Assembly (NCBI GenBank): GCA_036426205.1
Contig: CM071570.1
Coordinates: forward strand, 4,601,872 to 4,665,871
Origin: Ascaphus truei
Taxonomy: Eukaryota > Chordata > Amphibia > Anura > Ascaphidae
Direction of reading: 5' to 3'
Length of the DNA stretch: 64,000 nt
The translations under genes and the position numbers were made by a program. The notes under the pieces are model-generated. The model saw only the letters and a program-made list of their open reading frames with translations. It searched no databases and was not told the origin of the DNA. This document shows, one piece after another, positions 11,906 to 22,794 of the stretch; the first letter of the stretch is position 1, and each line of letters opens with the position of its first letter.

Positions 11906-12060
11906 TTATTATTACAAATTACATTAAAGCAGCTTCATTACCTTAGTGGCTAGCCGCAAAGGCAATGAAGGGGTTAAGGTACAATAGTAGGTTTATTGGG
12001 GGCAGAGGGGGTGAGTGAAGGTGCTACTTGGCCCATCACTAACCCCCTCTGCCCACAATA

Positions 12061-12404
12061 AACATTACAATATGTACTACCCACCAATATACAACTCATC
12101 CACCCCTATACCCCCACATAAAACATTTTTTTCTGCACTGGATTAATATTAGAAGCTTGTGGGTATCCTCGGGTGGTCCCCATGAATGTCTGGGGGCCCC
12201 AAAGGTGTCTGGGAGTTCTGGGGTGGACCCCACGGTTGTCTGGGCATCCCTGCTGGCTTGCAGTTTCAATCCTGTGCATAAAAAAAAACCATTCAAATAA
12301 GTACACCCCCCCCGCCACAATACATACAGTACAGTAATGGGCAAAATTATTATTATCCAGATATGGATAATAGTGCATTTGCCCATTTAAAATAAAACAT
12401 AAAT
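12061..12404. other. Non-coding stretch before the Penelope-like element
   Basis: Contains a CCCC-rich segment with repeated gggtggtcccc and gggtggacccc words (12168-12240) that recall the 53-bp repeat arrays at 45.6 kb, then a C-run at 12306-12315. No gene. Confidence 0.4.
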
Positions 12405-13755
12405 ATGCAGCATAAAGTAAATAAAACTTGCACTTACCCCTGCAAGGATGAAGCTGTTCTCATCCTAAAAAAGCATTTATGGAAAACCAGTGTATATCCT
12501 CCACAGCTTGTGCTTTGGAGGAGATACATCGATGACATTCTCATTATCTGGAATGGAGATAATGACTCCTTTGACTCTTTTGTTAAGAACATAAATAATA
12601 AAAAATTTAAGTTGCTATTTACGAGTGACATAAGTAGGGACCAAATTACATTTCTGGATCTGATAATCTATAATGAGAGAAACAGTATACTCACCAAAAC
12701 TTACTTTAAAACCACAAATGTCAATTCATATTTACATGCTACTGGTGGCCATGAACGCGAATGCATTGACAATATTCCCTACAGTTAGTTCCCCCGCTTA
12801 AGGCGCAACTGTGCGGATATTAGAATCTTTGAGGAACAGTCGGAATTCATAAAAGAAAGATTCAGACAGAATGGATAGAAGGAACAATTAATACTGACTG
12901 CATATCAGAAAGCATCCAATAAAAACAGGGAAACATTGTTTCACAAGAAAGATAAAAAGAAACAAAATGTGGGCAACCTAGTGAGAGGTGAAATTAATAC
13001 TGCAACTCTTTCAGCAATTGCAATTAGTGTTGATACACAAAAACTGAAACAAAAAACTCCATATTTTATTACCCAATTCAATTGTTCACATGCACTAATT
13101 AAAAAGGCACTATCCCGTCACTTGCATATGTTACATATGGATTCCATTCTCAATAAAGCTCTCTCCACCAAACCCCCTGTAGTTTTTAGAAAATCACAGA
13201 CAATCAAAACTATTCTTGCACCAAGCCTCCTAAAAGGTACTAATAAAACTCAGAAAAAGGATTTAAGAGATACTTTGGGCATAATCGGCAATTATAAATG
13301 CAATAGATGCAAAATCTGTCTGAAAATGAAATCCGAAAAGATTATAAAATCCTACATTACTGGTAGTGAGTATCACATTAAACACTACATTGACTGTTTG
13401 TCTACATACATAGTATGCATGCTGCAATGCAGCTGCGAACTACAGTACGTAATCAGAAGAAAGCGTAATCTTAAAATACGTATTACACAACATCTGCAGA
13501 ATATTCAGAACATCCACAAGTTGGAAGAGGCATCAAAACCACTGACACATCTATTGACCCATTTTTAGGGATATCCATGGATGCAGCATAGAGGGGTTTA
13601 ACTATATGGGCATTGAGAGAATTAAGGATAACATTAGAGCAGGGGATTGTGATCTCCATATTGCCAGAAGGTGGCAGTACTGGATTTTTACGTTGCAAAG
13701 TAAATTTCCAGGAGGGTCGAATGATTACATAGAACTTACCCCCTTTCTAAAATAG
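12405..13755 (+). pseudogene. Penelope-like element, RT C-terminus plus GIY-YIG remnant
   Basis: Penelope-like elements encode one protein that joins a reverse transcriptase to a GIY-YIG endonuclease. Here the C-terminal half is seen. WRRYIDDILIIW is the RT catalytic box, followed by ITFLDLIIY and NSYLHATGGH, all typical of this class. A stop at 12786-12788 precedes the next part, which reads through a linker with clustered cysteines (YKCNRCKICLKM, a Penelope hallmark) and a degenerate endonuclease start near 13400 (YIVCMLQCSCELQYV). The end reads DNIRAGDCDLHIARRWQYW to a stop at 13753-13755. At least two breaks and a missing N-terminus show that it is a 5'-truncated dead copy. A hammerhead-like sequence lies about 3.7 kb downstream. 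Confidence 0.9.
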
Positions 13756-15240
13756 GGAGGTAATCTTCATTTATCCCCCTTTAATATTGGGCTCACACTC
13801 ATATTGGATTGGTCATTTGTTTTGAGTGTATGGGATATGTTTTCAACATATGTTCATGCACTTATCTATTATACTAATGGAACTGGCACCTATGTTTATG
13901 CACGCAGATACTTACACTTATGTGCGTGTGTGTCTATTTAGAGATTTTACATTACTTCAGGATAGTTATTACCCCCTTTTTTAAATCCAATATTTTTTTT
14001 GTTATGTATATACATATATGTATGTATATTTGGCTATGTGTGTATATATGTGTGTTTACATTTGTTCTTCTTTTCAGTTTTGTACATTTCTGATCAATTT
14101 CAAAAAGGGATTAGGAAATGAGATTCTTAATGGAATGTTAAATCAATCTATAACCAAGCCAATAACAATTACACATGTTTACAGATTTCAAACAAGGAAG
14201 CCAACACTTCAAAGAATATCAAGCACCAGGCGCTTCGATAAGATATTGAAAGAGATCTATCAATGTAAAGAAATAAAAGAATAGTTTGCTTACATGCACT
14301 GCCCCATGTTCTATGTGTCTCTGTCAAATGTAAGGAAATGTTTCTTATATCTGATGCAGATTGTTAAAGCATATGTGCATCAATACAATCCACACAATGA
14401 TAAGTAATTAGCTACAGTAAATTGCCGATCGATCCATTCTCCTGTGATAAATCAGTGAAAATTCAGCACGGTGGTTCACTAAATGGCTGGCAGTGCAGCA
14501 GAAGAGTACCCAAGATGCAATGTTCTGTGGGGAAGATCATGTGAACAGACAGTCACTAGATACACTTGGTGCACTGCTAGAGATTGGGCAGGGCTCAAAA
14601 AGGGGTGTGCCAGAGCCTGTTTCAGAAGAGGAAGGGGATGTGACTTTGTAAATTGTTGCTATAGAAACAAAACATGCTTGTTACATTATAGTACATTAAA
14701 AATGTAATTCAGAGTTGCTTGTTTTTTAAATGCTACAAGTATTTTCTCATAGTACAGAACTGATTTATAAAAGAAAATGCACACATGTAGGATATTGCTT
14801 GGTCTGCAGCTTTAACTAGTTTAACCATCACAGACCTGATGGAGTTTCTTGACCCTAGTAAAGGGTCAACAAAATGACATACACAGATGTACAGTAATGT
14901 TGAAACATTCCATTATTATATTTGTAACTCTTTCTAGTGACATTTCCAAATCACAAGCTAATGCTTGTAAAAATTGGTGGTAAATGCATTTACGCATTTA
15001 TTATAAGAGATGCAAGGTGAAAAGTATGCTCTATGCATCATTGTTTACATTTCCCCCACATTTTCTACTATCCTTGTTAGCTGCTAATAGCGGACTTCAA
15101 AGGCTCCCTGTGCTCCCTACATTTGCTATCCATGGCTAAAACTACAGCTTTGTTGAGCAGATCCTAAAACAGGAGTTTACTGTTTTTAAAACCTGATCAA
15201 AACAAACACGCGTAGAATAAATTATAGGCTAAAACTTTAG
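13756..15240. other. Non-coding AT-rich stretch
   Basis: No supported gene. A (tatgta)-type run is near 13995-14055. Open frames at 14018-14284 and 14483-14707 have no recognisable domain; the second is cysteine-rich but sits in repeat-like DNA. Confidence 0.4.
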
Positions 15241-15404
15241 AGCAGTGGTTCCCAACCTTTTTTTCTATTGCAAACCCACTGCTAGAAACTATTTGTTCTG
15301 TGAGTCTCTAGATGTGGGGCACTGTGCATAGTGTATCACGCCAGTGAGACAATTTAGTGAACTATTTAGTGTCACTTCAGTGAAACAATCTCCCTTTGTC
15401 CTCC

Positions 15405-15775
15405 TCCCTCCCTCTCCCCCATCCTCCTCTCTCTCTCACCCCCATCATTTTCCCTACCCCCCATCCTCTTCCCTCTCTCCCCCCATCCTCCTCCCTCTCT
15501 GTCCCCCCATCCTCCTCCCTCTCTGTCCCCCCATCCTCCTCCCTCTCTCTCCCCCCATCCACCTCCCTTTCTCCCCCCATCCTCCATCCTCTCTCCCCCA
15601 ACCACCTCCCTCTCTCTCCCATCCTCCTCCCTCTACCCCCCATGCTCCTCCCTCTCTCACCCCCATCCTTTTCCCTAACCCCCATCCTCTTCCCTCTCTC
15701 CCCCATCCACCTCCCTCCCTCTCCTCCCATCCACCTCCCTCTCTCCCCCATCCATCTCCCTCTCCCCCCATCCTG
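15405..15775. repeat. CT-rich minisatellite
   Basis: About 370 bp of imperfect tandem units of about 20 bp, of the type ccccatcctcctccctctct. Long open frames on both strands here are a by-product of the low complexity and are not genes. Confidence 0.9.
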
Positions 15776-16282
15776 CTCATTACTGGACAGTTTGGGCGGA
15801 GTGACATCAGCGGGCTAGTCTCGGGAGACCAGAGGATCAACCAGGAAGTCACAGAGAGGGGTTGCAGGTAGAGGAGAACCAGCACGGCGCTTCTTGGTGT
15901 TCCACGTGAAGGATCCATACAGCAACTCCAGGCAGCAGGACGGAGAGGATTATAATATCCTACATGCTTGTTTACATCTGCTACTTTGTAAGTAGCGATC
16001 TACTTTTGCGCATATATTTTAACTAAACGTACTTCACTATATTTTGTTTCTCTTCATTTATTTCAGAATAATTGGCAAAACCACACCCCCATTCTACATA
16101 TGCTCAAACTTATTATACAGATAACAGTCATTTGCGCCGTTGTTTCCCCCCTTTCCCCATATATATGCTATTGTGTGTAGCTGAACATTAGGCAGCAACT
16201 GTTAATATTTTGGATGTACAGTAAATTGTATCTTTTTGCGCACTTAGTATTCTATACTATACTATAAATATATATATATATA
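15776..16282. other. Non-coding spacer
   Basis: No gene recognised. It ends in a TA microsatellite at 16262-16283 into which the next element has inserted. Confidence 0.4.
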
Positions 16283-17100
16283 TGTAGCCATGCATAATAA
16301 TGACTGCATACATCTTCTCGGTGGGCCGTAAGTCCTGGTAAATACAGGCCTGCTCACAGTAGTTATGGAGGTTTTCCCTCATACCCAAGTGTGGTGCCCT
16401 GTGTAAGGATGGGAGTGGCTGTATGCTCGGAGTCCCTGAATGGTGACCTCAGAGATGCGCCTGCCCCCTGAGGTATAAAGGGCACAACACTGACAGTTAG
16501 TGTTGTGTTCGGAGGAGAGAGTAACCCGACGATACAGTTATTGAAGGAACACTTTTGTGACCCTAGTGCAGTAACTAGCGGGAGCATAGTGATAATTCCA
16601 GTGTGTCTACGCCACGCTGTGTCCAGGGACCTGGCACAGTGGTGATCTCCCTAGGAGAAAGGGAATCCCACTTCATTATTGGAGGGCGTACCTGGCAAAG
16701 GGACATCACGCAGAGATGTGCGGCTAGAGCTGGCAGCTGCATGGGGCAGTCTGCTACATCCCTGTACTTAATAAAGATGTCCTTGAAAACAAGAACCCCA
16801 CTGCGTGAGTGTGAGCTTACTCGACAGTGGATGGCACCAAGAAGGAGTTCCTCACCAGGACAATCTCCCTGCGGAAGCATAGATCCTGATGAGGTGGAGG
16901 CGCTGCACATGATGTAAGTTGGACTCGTAACCACTACCTCAGATACCTGTCCTGATGACATCCCCTAATAACACCAAGCGGGAGACTCAAGAGTCCTGTT
17001 ACTTGCAGGTGCACCACCACACACGCCTTGTAATGGGGGACTGGTTAGACTACACGGGCCAATATGAGATTGGGTGGGTCAGGCCAGAGGGAACACCCGT

Positions 17101-17104
<4 letters not shown>
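16283..17104 (+). mobile_element. Solo LTR, 822 bp
   Basis: The block begins TGTAGCCATG and ends CCCGTTACA, the TG...CA ends of an LTR. Inside are a TATA box (gaggtataaaggg, TATAAA at 16474-16479) and an AATAAA signal at 16770-16775, about 300 bp apart, which fits promoter and polyadenylation signals of one LTR. Both flanks are TA repeat, so a 5-bp duplication (tatat) is possible but cannot be proved. No second LTR or internal region is adjacent. Open frames inside carry no known domain. A ggtggaggcgctg segment is shared with repeat B at about 4127. Confidence 0.7.

Positions 17105-17131
<27 letters not shown>
17105..17131. repeat. TA microsatellite
   Basis: Pure (TA)n directly after the solo LTR. 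Confidence 0.9.
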
Positions 17132-17132
<1 letters not shown>

Positions 17133-17135
<3 letters not shown>

Positions 17136-17443
17136 AAAAGCGCCCAAACCTAGTGCATTACTGTTAAAAAACCAATATAATTAAATCCAAGGCTCTCAAA
17201 TTAAAACTCACAAACAAAGTATTTGTAAAAGCGTGTTATGAGAATTATACTCATGCTCCGATCAATGATTAGAACTCCACACCTCTCCTCCACTGCTCCA
17301 AACGATCGTGCTGACTACCACAAGCCTCCGTCCAGCAGGAACTCGTGCTGTCACACACCGTCAAACTTTTCCTCATGGAAGCAGACCTCCTCCGGTGTCT
17401 TCGGTTCCGAGCGGGGAGTGAATTCAATGTAACAGCGGTATAC
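17133..17443. repeat. Direct repeat D, copy 1
   Basis: About 310 bp closely similar to 17845-18156, in the same orientation. Shared landmarks: cctagtgcattactgtta, aaactcacaaacaaagtat, gatcgtgctgactaccac and ggggagtgaattca. The two copies bracket 400 bp that contain the hammerhead-like sequence. This could be the paired-repeat organisation (pLTRs) of Penelope-like elements, but no coding lies between them. Confidence 0.85.
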
Positions 17444-17492
17444 ATCTAACTTAAATAAGTATGGTAAAACCTATCCTCATTGCTTCATTTTT

Positions 17493-17574
17493 GCATAGCC
17501 AGTGTAACCAACCCCACACTGAAGAGACCCATTAAGGTCGAAACGGCTGTCTGTGGTGGATTTACTGGCTATGC
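17493..17574 (+). ncRNA. Hammerhead ribozyme-like motif (consensus core)
   Basis: All conserved hammerhead positions are present. CTGAAGA (17519-17525) is the CUGANGA box. GACC (17526-17529) pairs with GGTC (17536-17539) as stem II around loop CATTAA. GAAA is at 17540-17543. A minimal stem III follows: C17544 pairs with G17549 around loop GGCT, next to the A-U pair. The cleavage triplet GTC is 17549-17551. Stem I is formed by CCACA (17514-17518) with TGTGG (17552-17556) and, beyond an internal loop, by GCATAGCCAGT (17493-17503) with ACTGGCTATGC (17564-17574), 11 perfect pairs. The predicted cut is after 17551. Short stem III hammerheads of this type are known in Penelope-like elements and satellite DNAs. 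Activity is inferred from structure only. Confidence 0.8.
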
Positions 17575-17731
17575 ATCTTAACCCTGGCTGTGCTCTAAGC
17601 TGTGACCACGCAGCAAGCTTAAGCCTATAGGGAACCATGTTAAAAATGGTTTTGAAGCAAAAAGTGGCACTGTGTGCTCATTTGCATGTCATTTCCCAGA
17701 ATCCCTTGCTGCAGTGGAAGTGCTGGGGGGC

Positions 17732-17771
17732 TGGGTGATAATGGTGAAAGGCAGGGTTGCAGACCTGTCTA
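17732..17771. repeat. Short segment shared with 43.35 kb
   Basis: gctgggtgataatggtgaaa followed by ggcagggttgcagacct is nearly identical to 43353-43389 and, in worn form, to 34567-34613. It ties this locus to block A. Confidence 0.7.
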
Positions 17772-17796
17772 AGACATGCAAATGATTATACAGTAA

Positions 17797-17840
17797 TATT
17801 TCCATTTGCTAAATATATTTATATAGCAAATGGAAATATG
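17797..17840. repeat. AT-rich palindrome
   Basis: atttccatttgcta is mirrored by tagcaaatggaaat around an AT centre. Hairpin immediately before direct repeat D copy 2. Confidence 0.75.
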
Positions 17841-17844
17841 TATA

Positions 17845-18156
17845 AAGAAAAATGCACCCAAGCCTAGTGCATTACTGTTATAAAAAACAATTTAATTAAA
17901 TCCAAGGCTCACAAATTAAAACTCACAAACAAAGTATTTGTAAAAGCGTTTTATGAGAATTATACTCATGCTCCAATCAATGATTAGAACTCTGCTCCTC
18001 TCCTCCGCTGCTCCGAACGATCGTGCTGACTACCACGAGCCTCCGTCCAGCATGGAACTTGTGCTGTCAGTCACCATCAAACTCTTCCTCCAGAAGCAGA
18101 CCTCCTGTGTCTTCGGTTCCGGGTGGGGAGTGAATTCATTGTAACAGCAGGTATAC
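17845..18156. repeat. Direct repeat D, copy 2
   Basis: Second copy of the repeat at 17133-17443, with scattered substitutions and small indels. It too is followed closely by a hammerhead-like motif, a degenerate one on the minus strand at 18216-18254. Confidence 0.85.
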
Positions 18157-18215
18157 TTGATATTATGGTGTCAGTAAATCACGGAGGAACACATAGACTT
18201 CAGCATCACATGCGA

Positions 18216-18254
18216 CCCTACGCGTTTCTTCAGATATGCTGATTTTTTCAGGGG
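18216..18254 (-). ncRNA. Degenerate hammerhead-like motif
   Basis: On the minus strand CCC, CTGAAAA, a small TCAG/CTGA stem, GAAAC, GC, GTA, GGG occur in hammerhead order, with CCC/GGG as a short stem I. The conserved G of CUGANGA is changed to A and a base is added before GAAA, so it is probably inactive. Confidence 0.4.
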
Positions 18255-19346
18255 ATGAATTCTGGGTATACTGGTTGCTGCTATATATACCCAGAAACCA
18301 ACTAAATAAGAAATGCTAGATAGAAACTCATGTGCATAGTATATGCACTAATGACTAATTTCAATCTCATAAACATAAATGCTCTAATCAATATGCCAAA
18401 TAGTTAAGCATAATCTATAATGTAAATATAAAAAAATATATAAAATATAAAAAATATTTAAATTGCAACTCAAAACCTGAGCAGATACATAAACATATGC
18501 TATACAAAAATATATAAAAGACAATAAAAATCTTGAACACATACAATGCATCTAAAAAAAAACAAAAAGTATAATATTATGTATTAAATAAAAAATGTAA
18601 TAATCAAAGAAGGACTTTTATTTAGTTGTAAAATTAGAACCGGCTTGTTTAGGAGGACAAAATGTATTTAAGATGAATTGATACTAAAATAACATATATC
18701 ACAATTATCATACTAAGTAATGTTAGACAATGAAGATTTACTATACATACGTATGTAGAAAATAAATTTTAAGATGACTACACATAGTATTACTTATTTG
18801 GAGAAAAGAAGAAATTCATAATCAGAGATAATACTGCTAGATTACAGAGATATATACACATTCTTAAACTGATTGGTGACTAAAGGAAAATGGATCAGGT
18901 GTTTGTATTTACCTAAAAAAAAAATCAGTGACAGAATACATCAATACTAAAAACTATACAATCCAATGTATTTTATCTCAAAGGCTTGTTTTAACCCCTT
19001 GCATGGAGCCATAACAATATCCTGATGTCAAGATCTAATAAGCAATTATTTGATATATATAAGATGAAATATAGCCTGAAAAGTATACACATATTAAAGA
19101 AATCAGGAGTTTATCAGATTAATATTGTAACTTTATAAAAGTGGTAACTGATCAACCTTTCTGCATATCAATATTGTTTTAATATAAAAAAGAGAAAAAG
19201 AGAGAGAGGACCGGACATGTATCCCAAGTCACTATTTATCTCAAGTTAACAAGCTTGCATCATACAGACAACACATCTCAACTTCAAGTGTAACTGAATA
19301 CGTGTAAAAAGTACTTGTTTGAAGGAAAGGAAAAGAAAAAAAAGGA
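18255..19346. other. AT-rich non-coding stretch
   Basis: No gene or repeat with a recognisable boundary. Very low GC with many short A runs; an agagaaaaagagagagag tract lies near 19190. Confidence 0.5.
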
Positions 19347-19849
19347 TTTTTTTTTTGTAAACTTGTTCTTTATTTGCATTTTTTGTTAAGACCAATGGGG
19401 AGTGGGGCACAGAACATAAAAAGAGGAGGATGTTACTTTTGAATTATATAGCTTTGCATGAGGTCTACAACATCGTTTAGTGGGGAGACAATAATGACAT
19501 CACTGTTGGGACAGCATATAAAATAACTAGTACAATAATTTAACTTAAAAAGACAGGGAGAGGGAAAAGGAAAAGACAAAAAAAGAATGTCATTACTTTA
19601 GCAACAGTTTTCCACTTGTCGGTATACCATAACAGTAATACTAACATAACAGTTTATAAAACACGTACCTTTGTGGACTATTGAGTACCGAATACCCTCC
19701 AGGCTCTCCTCTTCGTTTTAGACCGATACGAAACATATCACACCAAGGTTTCCTCAGGGAATATGTGTTTTTTTTTGTTTTTGTCCCTCTTCCCCCCCCC
19801 CCCCTATCCTTAACTCATGTGTTTTTAGGGCACTTCTATTATGTGTTTT

Positions 19850-20976
19850 TCAGATTTTGAGAGTTCCCCTAGTAATATATCTATGCCCTATATAAGTTCT
19901 CCACGGTTCCCAGACTTCTAAGTATTTCTGTACTGTGTCGTTTTGTATCCCCGTCAGTTTTTCCATAAGACAGATCCTCCATAATCTCGCTTTTACAGCG
20001 TGTATGGCCGGCTGCTGTTCCTGTTTCCAGGCTTTGGCTATTTCGCATCTGGCCGCTGTATATATTTGTGTCAGTAGTTTATCGTCAATTTTTTCCATGT
20101 TTTCAATTGGCCTGCATAGCAGTACCTTCCAGGGGTCTAGTGGGAAGGTATACCCAAGAATTGTCTGTGCCATATCATGTGTGGCCCTCCATAGCTTTGT
20201 AACCTTAGGGCACGTCCACCACATATGTACAAACGATCCCTTCTGGCCACACCCCCTTGTACACAGTGGAGACATGTTTCTGAAAAAATTGGACAATCGT
20301 AGTGGGGTGTAGTACCATTGGTGGAGCATTTTATATGCATTTTCTTTTATTAATACACGTGGAGCTCTTTGCTATTCCTTCAAATATGTTATCCCACTGC
20401 TCCTGATCTAGCTGTGCTCCCAACTCCTCCTCCCACTTTGTCATCAATTTGGGTTTTATCTCCGGTTCCATTTTACACTCTGCAAGTATGCTGTATACTT
20501 TAGAGATCAGACCTTTTTTGTCCTCCCCTATGAGGCACAAATCCTCAAATGCTGTGAAATCACTATATGGACCTGTCCTCTGTATGTGATCCCTCAATTG
20601 AAGGCCATTTTCTCTCTTTACTGTCTCGAACTTTTTAATATCCTTGTTTGCCCATAGGTCTCTTACCCTTGTGATTCATACCTTGCTCCACTCCTTAAAC
20701 GCTGTTGGTTCCGTGCCCGGGATGAAGCTAAAATTGTCAAATAGTGGTGTCATCTGAGATTTGAAGTTGGATAGCCCATGTTTAAGTTTCAATGAATCCC
20801 ACATGGTTAGTGAGTGTGTGATAGATTCCAAGGGCACCATCAGTGCTGGTCTCTGTCTTTGTTAACCACAGTATCATTTCTATAGATGACCCTGATATCA
20901 TATCGGACTCAATTTCCACCCACTTTTTCCTCTGTTTATGTGCATCCCAGTGAACCAGTTGGCTTACATGTGCCGC
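19850..20976 (-). pseudogene. LINE ORF2, C-terminal part, broken
   Basis: Two readable segments, 20331-20597 and 19850-20329, belong to the region downstream of the reverse transcriptase. The second has the C-terminal cysteine-histidine motif of L1-type ORF2 (CTRGCGQKGSFVHMWWTC, a CCHC arrangement). The stretch 20598-20976 is frameshifted. This part probably binds the template RNA in L1-type proteins. Several frame breaks separate it from the reverse transcriptase. Confidence 0.85.
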
Positions 20977-22380
20977 TTAATAATATTGCCACAAGTGTGG
21001 CAAGGCTAGCCCTCCTGACTGTTTGGATCTATAGAGCGTGGGCAACTTTATTCTCGCTTTTTTGTTATTCCATATGAAATTTGTGATTTTTTTCTGTAAC
21101 TCGTGCATGTCCCTAGCTCTGACCTGTACTGGAAGTGTGTGAAATAGGTACAAGATTCTTGGTAGTAAATTCATTTTAATAGCGTTTACGCTACCTATCC
21201 ATGATATATGACACCTGGACCATTCTTCTAAGTCTTTTTTCAGTGTTTTTATTAGTGCTGGATAGTTTGTCTCATATATAGTGTCAGTTGTGTTGGTCAA
21301 CCAGATTCCCAAGTAATTTATGGCCTGTGTCTTCCACGCGAAATCAAAGTTTATTTTTATTAGCTTTAGTTGTTCCTGAGGGAGGTTTATATTTAGGGCT
21401 TCGGATTTTTCATTATTTATTTTAAACCCTGAAAATTTCTGGAACTCTGACAGGTTACTAAATAGGTTTGGGAGTGAGGTGAAGGGTTTTGAAATTGTTA
21501 ACAATATATCATCGGCGAACAATGCCAGCTTGTATTCTTTTTGTTTTATCTTAATCTCCCCGATATCTGCGTTCGCCCTGATTTGGGCTGCTAGCGGTTC
21601 TATCGCCAATGCGAACAATAAGGCTGACAGGGGGCAGCCTTGTCTTTTACCATTTCTGATGTGGATATTCTCGGTCTGCATATTAATATAGGATACTTTA
21701 GCTGTGGGTTCTCCATATAGTGATGTAATAGCTTTCATAAATTTACCTTTCACTCCAAATGCCCGAAGTGTCTCAAACATATATCCCCAATCAATGCGAT
21801 CAAAAGCTTTTTCAGCGTCTAAAGATAGTAGCATCGAAGGCTTTTTATTGTGCTTAGCTATCTGGATTAAATCAATTGTTCTTTGTGTATTATCCACTGC
21901 ATGTCGACCTCGTATAAATCCTGCCTGATCTGCGTCTACCAGTTGCGGAAGATATGTATTCAATCTAGTGGTTAGTATTTTGGAGAAAATTTTGAGATCA
22001 TTATTGATCAGGGATATCGGTCTGTAGCTTTTGCATTGGGTGGGGTCTTTTCCCTCTTTATGGATTAATATTATTTTCGATTCCAGCATTGTTTGTGGAA
22101 ACTGTTCATCCTCAAGGGCTTTATTAACTATCTTTAGTAATTGGGGAACTAATATTTGGGTTAGTTTTTTATAATATATATTGGACAAACCATCTGGTCC
22201 AGGGGCCTTAGAATTGTTCAACCCCTTTATTGTTTCTAATACCTCTGTCGATGTTATTGGCTGGGATAGTGTTGTTATATCCTGTACTGTGAATTTAGGC
22301 AAATTCATTTTTCTGAGGAATGCTCTCAGTTTTTCCCTGGTGGTGTTCCCTTTATCTACTCCATTGTATACACTGGCGAC
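20977..22380 (-). pseudogene. LINE ORF2 reverse transcriptase domain
   Basis: A long uninterrupted frame covers the reverse transcriptase. Motifs in order: KAPGPDGLSNIYYKKL, SYRPISLINNDLKIFSKIL, DQAGFIRGRHAVDN, LSLDAEKAFDRIDW, RNGKRQGCPLSALLFALAIE, then the catalytic ALFADDILL, then INYLGIWL. These are typical of the Tx1/L1 group. The domain looks catalytically intact but has lost its endonuclease and its own start. The first 60 or so residues of the open frame, encoded at 22383-22545, come from repeat E and not from the LINE. Confidence 0.93.
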
Positions 22381-22382
22381 AC

Positions 22383-22790
22383 ACTTTATTCGAGCTCGGC
22401 TAGTCCCACGAATTCGGGTATACCCGGGTGTATTGAGGTTTGTGACTGTTTTCTGCCCGAGTGCATTGAGGTATTTTCCAGGCAGGGATTGAAGCATTTT
22501 ATTCCCGCTGGCTGCAATACTGCACAGTATAAATATATACTGCATTACAATTCATGAATTTATGCCATCTGGTAGACACGCGAAGCACTGCAGCCTATTA
22601 AATCCTAATCATTATCATTTAACAGATCAGCCGCCCGTCAGCCAGGCATGAACCATGGCTGGGAAGGCAAACGCAACGGGGCTTGTCAGAGGTGAGGAGC
22701 GGCGCATTCCAGGTATCTGCCAGGTACATACTGGGTATTTGCTCGAATAAAGTGTGTCGCAGCAGTAGGTCAAACCGCAGACCACATCAC
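22383..22790. repeat. Repeat E, copy 1
   Basis: Similar to 25735-26375. Shared words include ttattcccgctggctgcaat, ctcggctagt, gacacgcgaagca and gcagcagta. The LINE is joined to its left edge. Non-coding, class unknown. Confidence 0.7.
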
Positions 22791-22794
22791 TAAT

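Larger units (their letters stand above)
10080..12060. repeat. Cluster of hairpin-forming repeats (families C and G)
   Basis: This gene-free block is built of inverted repeats. It contains C-type palindromes near 10168-10207 (cattgcctta against taaggtaatg) and near 11938-11982, a larger hairpin flanked by ggcagagggggtgagtgaag and its complement, and two G-type foldbacks at 11286-11530 and 11640-11905. Similar modules occur at 33.0-34.5, 42.0-43.4 and 46.4-47.4 kb. It looks like a pile of non-autonomous foldback elements. Between 10300 and 11270 little else is recognisable apart from iterated cgataag and cttatcag words. Confidence 0.6.
19347..22380 (-). mobile_element. 5'-truncated Tx1/L1-type LINE
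   Basis: A non-LTR retrotransposon on the minus strand. The 5' part (ORF1 and endonuclease) is absent: coding begins inside ORF2, upstream of the reverse transcriptase, and is joined to repeat E at about 22370-22385. The 3' end is marked on the plus strand by a T run at 19347-19357, the poly-A tail of the element, with about 490 bp of 3' UTR before the ORF2 end at 19850. A second set of fragments of the same type lies at 49545-51880. Confidence 0.88.

Noticed and set aside
14483..14707. Cysteine-rich 74-codon frame, possible small secreted peptide
   Set aside because: No hydrophobic signal segment, no recognisable cysteine spacing, and the DNA looks like repeat.
15241..15265. gcagtggttcccaacctttt resembles a hAT terminal inverted repeat
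   Set aside because: No inverted partner or 8-bp duplication was found nearby.
15344..15918. Proline- or glycine-rich open frames on both strands
   Set aside because: They are translations of a CT minisatellite with about 20-bp units.
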